From the NCBI GenBank assembly GCA_902470345.1, contig CABRGB010000008.1, forward strand, positions 1 through 44,550: DNA of 44,550 nt, read 5' to 3'. The DNA comes from an uncultured Collinsella sp. (GTDB lineage Bacteria > Actinomycetota > Coriobacteriia > Coriobacteriales > Coriobacteriaceae). Shown here one piece after another: positions 40,169 through 44,550 of the stretch. Both the position numbers and the translations under genes were made by a program. The notes under the pieces are model-generated. The model was not told the origin of the DNA. It did no database searches and was given only the letters and a program-made list of their open reading frames with translations. Numbering within the stretch: position 1 is the first letter of the stretch; each line of letters opens with the position of its first letter.

Positions 40169-40861
40169 ATGGTGCTCAAAATCGTTAAAACCGTCTGGCC
40201 GGTGATGCTTACCTATGTTGCGATAGCCGCGCCGTGCGGAATGATTATGGCGCAGACGGGAATGGAACCCTGGATGGTTTTTGCCCTGAGCAGCACGTTC
40301 GTGACGGGCAGCGGGCAGTTTATGATCTGTAATCTGTGGCTAGCAGGTGTGCCTGCGGCGTCGATCGTCGCGAGCGTCGCCGCAATCTCCTCGCGCTTTG
40401 CGCTTTACTCGGCATCGATCGCACCGCATTTGAGGGGTGCTTCGAAGCGTCAGACGCTGGCTGTTGCCGCGACACTTACCGAGGAGGCATACGGCATTTC
40501 GCTTGCCAAGTTGGTTAAAGGGGAGGATTGGGGTCCGCTCGAGTCCTTTGTGCTCAACGTGATCCTCATCGCAACATGGGGCGTTTCGTGTACGACGGGC
40601 GCCATCGTCGGCGCCGTTGTCGATGTTCCCACCGCTATTGCGGGTTTTGTCTGCACATCGCTCTTTATCTGCCTACTCTTTTCGCAGCGACTGTCGCGTG
40701 GCAATGTCGTAGCTGCCGGTTTGGCTGCGGTGTCCGTCGCCATATGCAAGTTCTTGGGATGGACGAATATCGCCGTGCCGGCAAGTGTGCTCGTCGGCGT
40801 TGTCACGGCACTCGCGTGCGATGTCCTCGCCGAGGGAAGGGGCGCTCGCGATGCCCGTTAA
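40169..40861 (+). CDS. azlC: AzlC-family branched-chain amino acid exporter, large subunit
   Basis: 230 aa with about seven membrane segments. The AzlC blocks TYVAIAAPCGMIMAQTGM, STFVTGSGQFMICNLWLAG and ISSRFALYSASIAPHL are clear. Works with AzlD to export branched-chain amino acids or analogues. Start 40169 follows GAGGAAC. azlD overlaps its end by 11 bases. Confidence 0.88.
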   Translation: MVLKIVKTVWPVMLTYVAIAAPCGMIMAQTGMEPWMVFALSSTFVTGSGQFMICNLWLAGVPAASIVASVAAISSRFALYSASIAPHLRGASKRQTLAVAATLTEEAYGISLAKLVKGEDWGPLESFVLNVILIATWGVSCTTGAIVGAVVDVPTAIAGFVCTSLFICLLFSQRLSRGNVVAAGLAAVSVAICKFLGWTNIAVPASVLVGVVTALACDVLAEGRGARDAR

Positions 40862-41174
40862 TGAGTTTTTGGTTCTATGGCTATCGTCATGGGCGGCCAT
40901 CGCGTTTTTCCGCATTGCCCCGGCGTTTGCCTTGCGCGGGAGAACACTGTCGCCCCGCGTTACCGAGGCCTTGGGTTATATTCCGCCTGCCGCCTTTGCG
41001 GCGCTGGTCGCCAACGATTTGATAAGCCCTGGCGCTTTCGACGCCGGCTTGTGGCAGGGCTTGATTCCCTGGATTGCGGCCGCCGGCGTCGTGGCGGTGG
41101 CAATCAAGACAAAGTCGATGTTGTGGTGCTGCGTCTCGGGCATCGTGTTCTATATCGTTTTGAGCTTCATATAA
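40851..41174 (+). CDS. azlD: AzlD-family branched-chain amino acid exporter, small subunit
   Basis: 107 aa, four hydrophobic segments; RIAPAFALRGRTLSPRVTEAL and YIPPAAFAALVANDL are AzlD-typical. ATG 40851 overlaps azlC by 11 bases, with AAGGGG upstream inside azlC, indicating coupled translation. Confidence 0.87.
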   Translation: MPVNEFLVLWLSSWAAIAFFRIAPAFALRGRTLSPRVTEALGYIPPAAFAALVANDLISPGAFDAGLWQGLIPWIAAAGVVAVAIKTKSMLWCCVSGIVFYIVLSFI

Positions 41175-41255
41175 GAGCGGGGCACGTTTAGCGTCCCGGC
41201 ACAACGAATCGAATTTCTCACCGAGCTGGTCTGCTTCTTCTGGTACCATGGTCAA

Positions 41256-41273
41256 ACTTTACTGTAGCAAAGT
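41256..41273. promoter_or_regulatory. Palindromic operator candidate upstream of kdgT
   Basis: ACTTTACTGTAGCAAAGT matches its own complement at 14 of 18 positions and lies about 45 bp before the kdgT start. It could be the site of a sugar-acid regulator. No regulator gene is adjacent. Confidence 0.35.
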
Positions 41274-41316
41274 GTGACGTGGGCTTTTGTTCCGCGTCAG
41301 CGGAAATGGGGGTTTC

Positions 41317-42339
41317 ATGGCACAGGAAGCGACCGCCAACGAGCAAAGGAAATTTAAGGTACCGCGCATCCCGGGTGACATCATGATCTATCCCATGATC
41401 GTTGGCCTTTTGCTCAACACTTTCTGTCCGCAGGTCTTTGAGATCGGCGGCTTCTTTACGGCTGCCTGCCGCGGCGGCTCCAATACCATCGTCGCTGCGA
41501 TCCTGCTCTTCGTGGGTGCCGGCATCAGCTTTAAGTCCACGCCGAGCGCTATCAAGACCGGCATCGTCGTACTGATCCCCAAGCTTGTTGTTGCGGCCGC
41601 CCTTGGCTTGGGTGTGGCATATTTCTTTAACGACAACTTCCTGGGCCTGAGCTCCGTGTCTATCATCGGCGGCATCACGTTTTGCAACATGGCGCTCTAT
41701 ACGGGCATCATGGGCGAGTTCGGCGATGAGTCCGAGCAAGGCGCCGTGGGTATCCTGTTCTTTACGGCCGGCCCTGCCGTTACCATGATCATCCTGGGCG
41801 TCTCGGGTCTCGCCAACATCCCCGTCGGTACCATCATCGGCTCCATCCTGCCGCTTGTTATCGGCATGGTCCTGGGCAACTTGTTCCCGTTTATCAAGAA
41901 CCTGCTGGTCCCCGGCGCTAATCCCGCGATCGCCGTTATCGGCTTTCAGCTCGGTGCGTCCATGAGCCTTTCGAGCTTTATCACCGGCGGTATTTCGGGC
42001 ATCCTGCTGGGCCTCATCACGCTCTTTATCGTCGGTCCCATTACCTTTGCGTTCGAGCGCCTGTGCGGTGGTAACGGCAAGGCGGCCGTTGCCTGCTCCA
42101 CTATCGCCGGCACGGCTATGACCACGCCGGTCGCCCTCGCCGAGGTTGCCCCGCGCTATGCCGAGCTTGCGCCCACTGCGTATGCGCAGATCGCCACTGC
42201 CGTCATCATCACGGCAATCATGGCTCCGATTCTGACCGGCTGGGTCGATAAGAAGTTCTGCCACGGCAAAGAGGATCTGTCGCCTGCCGGTGTCGAGGCC
42301 ATCGAGGAGGCCGTCGCGACCGACATCGATGGCGAGTAA
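41317..42339 (+). CDS. kdgT: 2-keto-3-deoxygluconate permease
   Basis: 340 aa, about ten membrane segments. VPRIPGDIMIYPMIVGLLLNTFCP, GAGISFKSTP, GGITFCNMALYTGIMGEFGD, and GTAMTTPVALAEVAP fit KdgT (pieces quoted). Imports 2-keto-3-deoxygluconate, a product of pectin or uronic-acid breakdown, by cation symport. A GGGGG ribosome site precedes ATG 41317. It stands alone; the catabolic kdgK/kdgA genes are not in the window. Confidence 0.9.
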   Translation: MAQEATANEQRKFKVPRIPGDIMIYPMIVGLLLNTFCPQVFEIGGFFTAACRGGSNTIVAAILLFVGAGISFKSTPSAIKTGIVVLIPKLVVAAALGLGVAYFFNDNFLGLSSVSIIGGITFCNMALYTGIMGEFGDESEQGAVGILFFTAGPAVTMIILGVSGLANIPVGTIIGSILPLVIGMVLGNLFPFIKNLLVPGANPAIAVIGFQLGASMSLSSFITGGISGILLGLITLFIVGPITFAFERLCGGNGKAAVACSTIAGTAMTTPVALAEVAPRYAELAPTAYAQIATAVIITAIMAPILTGWVDKKFCHGKEDLSPAGVEAIEEAVATDIDGE

Positions 42340-42384
42340 TCGTCGACGCGAGTCAATCAAGCCGGCGTGCAATTCGCGCCGTTT

Positions 42385-42463
42385 GAGCGCCCGAACGAAA
42401 GCTTTCTTGCAGTGACGTTCGGGCGCTCTGCTATTATTCCCCTTACCCCTGCGGAGTAGGGGT
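42385..42463 (+). terminator. Hairpins after kdgT
   Basis: GAGCGCCCGAACG (42385-42397) pairs perfectly with CGTTCGGGCGCTC (42416-42428) around an 18-nt loop, followed by CTATTATTCC. A smaller hairpin, ACCCCT with AGGGGT (42445-42463), is followed by GTTTATT. Together they probably end the kdgT transcript. Confidence 0.65.
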
Positions 42464-42526
42464 GTTTATTGCCCAGACACGAATCGGGCGATTCTGACCA
42501 CTTGGATATTGAAGGGATGGCGTCTA

Positions 42527-43669
42527 GTGGTTAAGGCACTCAAGATTGAGATATTCCTGCTATGCATGATTGTTCTTATCGGGCTTGCCGCGCGAAGTCG
42601 CCACTCCTTGTTCTCGAGTACCCAGCAGTTATTGTTTAGTACGCTCGGTTACACCTCTGCCGCGTACATGTTATTCGATATAATCTGGACGCTTTCGGAC
42701 GGTGTGGGCGGCACGCTGGGCATTGCTGCCAACTGGATTTCCAACGCGGTTTCGTTTTCGCTCTTTGCCGCCGCGTGCCTCATTTGGTTTATCTATTCCG
42801 AGACGGTGCAGGGTTCTCGCCTTTTGACCGCGCGCTATAGGATGGCGTTTGTAACGCTGCCTGCGGTGCTGGTAGTCGTACTGGCGTTTACTAGCTACTG
42901 GACGCATGCCCTGTTCTATATCGATGCGCAGGGCGCGTATCGTCGCGGTTTTGTCTATATGATCCAGCCCATCGTCAGCTACTGCTACGTTATATATACG
43001 TCCCTGCATGCGTTTATACAATCTTGCAAGGTCGAGAGCCTACAAAAGAAGGCCATCTATCAAACCTTGGCATTTTTCGCCATTCCGGCCTTGGTGGCCG
43101 GTGTCTTTCAGGTCTTTTATTCGGGTCCCTGCCTTAGTGTCGGCATCATGTTAAGTATGTTGCAGCTCTACATTGTTTGTCAGGAGCAGCTGATCTCGAC
43201 CGACCCGTTGACTGGCCTTAACAATCGCAACCGTTTTGAGACCTATATGCTGTCGCTGTTCTCGGGTGCTGATCAGGCCGATGATGTGTATCTGCTTATG
43301 ATGGACGCCGACGGCTTTAAGCTGATTAACGATCGCTATGGACATGTGGAGGGCGACCATGCTCTCCAGGTCATATCTGCTACGCTCAAAGAGGTCTGCT
43401 CGGCGTCTGGTGGTTTTATCGCACGTTATGGCGGCGATGAGTTCGTGGTGCTCCAGAAGGCTGCGGCGGAACAGGACATCATAGACCTGTGTTCGGCGAT
43501 TAACGACGAGCTCGCTCGTGCCGAGGTGCCGTATGCATTGCGGATGTCCATCGGTTACGCGCGGATCGGCGATAGTGTTGATACCTGGCAAGACTTACTT
43601 CGCGCTGCCGATGCGGAGCTCTACCGCGTCAAGGCCGAGAAAAAGAAAGCCGGCGTTCAGATACGCTAG
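42527..43669 (+). CDS. Membrane diguanylate cyclase (GGDEF)
   Basis: About 380 aa. Seven membrane segments occupy the first 215 residues, with no recognised sensor family. The cyclase domain has DPLTGLNNRNRFETYM, MMDADGFKLINDRYGH and an intact RYGGDEFVVL at about 300-306, so it should make cyclic di-GMP. No clear RxxD inhibitory site five residues before the GGDEF. Start GTG 42527 follows AAGGGA at nine bases; a TTG at 42509 is the alternative. Standalone gene; its input signal is unknown. Confidence 0.85.
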   Translation: MVKALKIEIFLLCMIVLIGLAARSRHSLFSSTQQLLFSTLGYTSAAYMLFDIIWTLSDGVGGTLGIAANWISNAVSFSLFAAACLIWFIYSETVQGSRLLTARYRMAFVTLPAVLVVVLAFTSYWTHALFYIDAQGAYRRGFVYMIQPIVSYCYVIYTSLHAFIQSCKVESLQKKAIYQTLAFFAIPALVAGVFQVFYSGPCLSVGIMLSMLQLYIVCQEQLISTDPLTGLNNRNRFETYMLSLFSGADQADDVYLLMMDADGFKLINDRYGHVEGDHALQVISATLKEVCSASGGFIARYGGDEFVVLQKAAAEQDIIDLCSAINDELARAEVPYALRMSIGYARIGDSVDTWQDLLRAADAELYRVKAEKKKAGVQIR

Positions 43670-43770
43670 AAAAAGGAGCGCACGCTTGCGTGCGTGGCGA
43701 CCCTCAGCTCACTGATATACTCCATTAAACTAAAGTATGTGAATTCCCTCTGCTAAATAAGGGCAGTTCG

Positions 43771-44550
43771 CTAGGCTTTTTTGGGTTTGTTGACGATGAT
43801 GATGCCGCCGCAGACCAACAACAGGGCAACGATGACAGTAACGGGGCTCGTGCCAGCGCCCTCGCCGAGCAACAGCGCGCTCAGCAGCACACCAAAGACG
43901 GGGTTCATAAACCCAAAGACCGAGACGCGGCTGACGGGGTTGACGGCAAGCAGGCGCGACCACAGCGAGTAGGCGACCGCGGAGATAAGCGCCATGTAGA
44001 TGATGAGCGCGATGGCGGGGGCAATCGCCGTGGGGGAGAGCGCGCCACCCATCATAAAGCCGATGGCGGTGAGGACCAGGCCGCCGACCAAGAACTGCCA
44101 CCCGGCAAGCAAGACGCCGTCGTGCTCGCGCGAGAAGATACCGATCAGGCAGGTCGAAAGGGCGCCCGCGACGGTGGAGGCCAGGATGAAGCCCTCGCCG
44201 TCGAGTGTAAAGCCAAAGGTGCCGTCCGCGCCCGTAAGGTTGACGAGCGCGACGCCGGCAAAGCCCAGTACGCAGCCGAGCACCTTGGCCGTATTGAGCT
44301 TCTCGGTGCGAAACGCCAGAGCGGCAAAGAGGATGGCTAGGAAGTTGGCGCTGGCCTCGATGATGGAGCTCGACATAGCGCTTGCACGGGAGAGACCAAG
44401 GTAGAAAAAGAAGTACTGGCCGATGGTCTGGAAGAGCGACAAGATGCAGATGGGCTTGATATCACGCGCTTGCGGAACGAGCGGTCGGTGCTGGACCACG
44501 CTCATGCCAACAATGACCAGCATGCCGGCAAGGGTGAAGCGCAGACCCGC
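43771..44550 (-). CDS. EamA/DMT-family transporter (N-terminus beyond the window)
   Basis: At least 259 aa. The frame stays open to the window's end (AGLRFTLAGM before the first Met at 44523), so the start lies outside. About eight membrane segments are visible. YFFFYLGLSRASAMSSSII, GVALVNLTGADG, ALISAVAYSLWSRLLAVNPVS and FGFMNPVFGVLLSALLLGE are typical of the second EamA repeat. Likely exports metabolites or amino acids. The 101-bp gap to the cyclase holds a GCACGC/GCGTGC hairpin (43681-43696) only. Confidence 0.9.
   Translation of the reverse strand, partial: AGLRFTLAGMLVIVGMSVVQHRPLVPQARDIKPICILSLFQTIGQYFFFYLGLSRASAMSSSIIEASANFLAILFAALAFRTEKLNTAKVLGCVLGFAGVALVNLTGADGTFGFTLDGEGFILASTVAGALSTCLIGIFSREHDGVLLAGWQFLVGGLVLTAIGFMMGGALSPTAIAPAIALIIYMALISAVAYSLWSRLLAVNPVSRVSVFGFMNPVFGVLLSALLLGEGAGTSPVTVIVALLLVCGGIIIVNKPKKA

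Noticed and set aside
42429..42500. Cyclic di-GMP riboswitch ahead of the diguanylate cyclase
   Set aside because: Only short terminator-like hairpins are visible; the conserved riboswitch core is absent.
1..44550. CRISPR array, tRNA or rRNA genes
   Set aside because: No regularly spaced direct repeats, and no cloverleaf or rRNA sequence was recognised on either strand.

Overview
The window is about 60% G+C by eye. It has densely packed genes with clear AGGAGG-type ribosome sites and long palindromes between genes. The gene content is a BglG/LicT-type PTS locus, AzlCD, KdgT, reverse rubrerythrin, a lactate dehydrogenase with ferredoxin-EtfA, and sortase-type surface proteins. Together this points to an anaerobic gut actinobacterium of the Coriobacteriia, most likely Collinsella or a close relative. 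That assignment is inference from style and content; no marker gene such as 16S is present.

Layout. 1-550: the glycine/arginine-rich tail of an RNA-binding protein (probably a DEAD-box helicase), then a 340-bp run of hairpins. 550-3635: pdxT and pdxS (vitamin B6 synthesis) on the minus strand, divergent from a MocR-type regulator. 3626-5165: an orphan DUF559-like nuclease gene bracketed by two copies of a 120-bp repeat with perfect terminal inverted repeats. 5230-8766: reverse rubrerythrin, divergent from an Fe-alcohol dehydrogenase/aldehyde dehydrogenase pair. 8770-10284: a very small membrane peptide gene, a lone HIRAN protein, a 59-aa protein and a calcineurin-like phosphoesterase. 10313-13826: a LicT-type antiterminator, its RNA target, a PTS EIIBC and a ChbG deacetylase. 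13966-18484: a DUF2130 protein convergent with a Ski2-like helicase (DUF3516). 18607-25390: a third repeat copy, a variant TrmB, a Trm9/ALKBH8-like methyltransferase, a membrane XRE/DUF4097 pair, Elp3, and a spermidine-synthase-like protein. 25404-31178: a three-gene antiphage operon of the Shango type (TerB protein, DUF2791 ATPase, helicase). 31268-35250: a DUF554 protein and a five-gene cell-surface operon. 35597-39222: FAD lactate/glycolate-type dehydrogenase, EtfB and ferredoxin-EtfA. 39219-44550: an HD phosphohydrolase, AzlCD, KdgT, a diguanylate cyclase and a partial EamA transporter.

Points of most interest. (1) A 119-123-bp repeat occurs three times. Its 12-bp end holds a stop codon in every forward frame and supplies the last codons and stop of two genes. 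(2) A Trm9/ALKBH8-like methyltransferase lies near an Elp3, which suggests a bacterial route to methyl-esterified wobble uridine. (3) The Shango operon is interrupted by a palindrome whose 13-nt core is exactly inverted relative to its other copy in the window. (4) A 27-aa single-helix peptide gene is followed by a perfect 18-bp hairpin. (5) An FAD dehydrogenase/EtfB/ferredoxin-EtfA set looks like an electron-confurcating lactate dehydrogenase.

All assignments come from reading translations and motifs; no search was run. I saw no CRISPR array, rRNA, tRNA, transposase or prophage genes.
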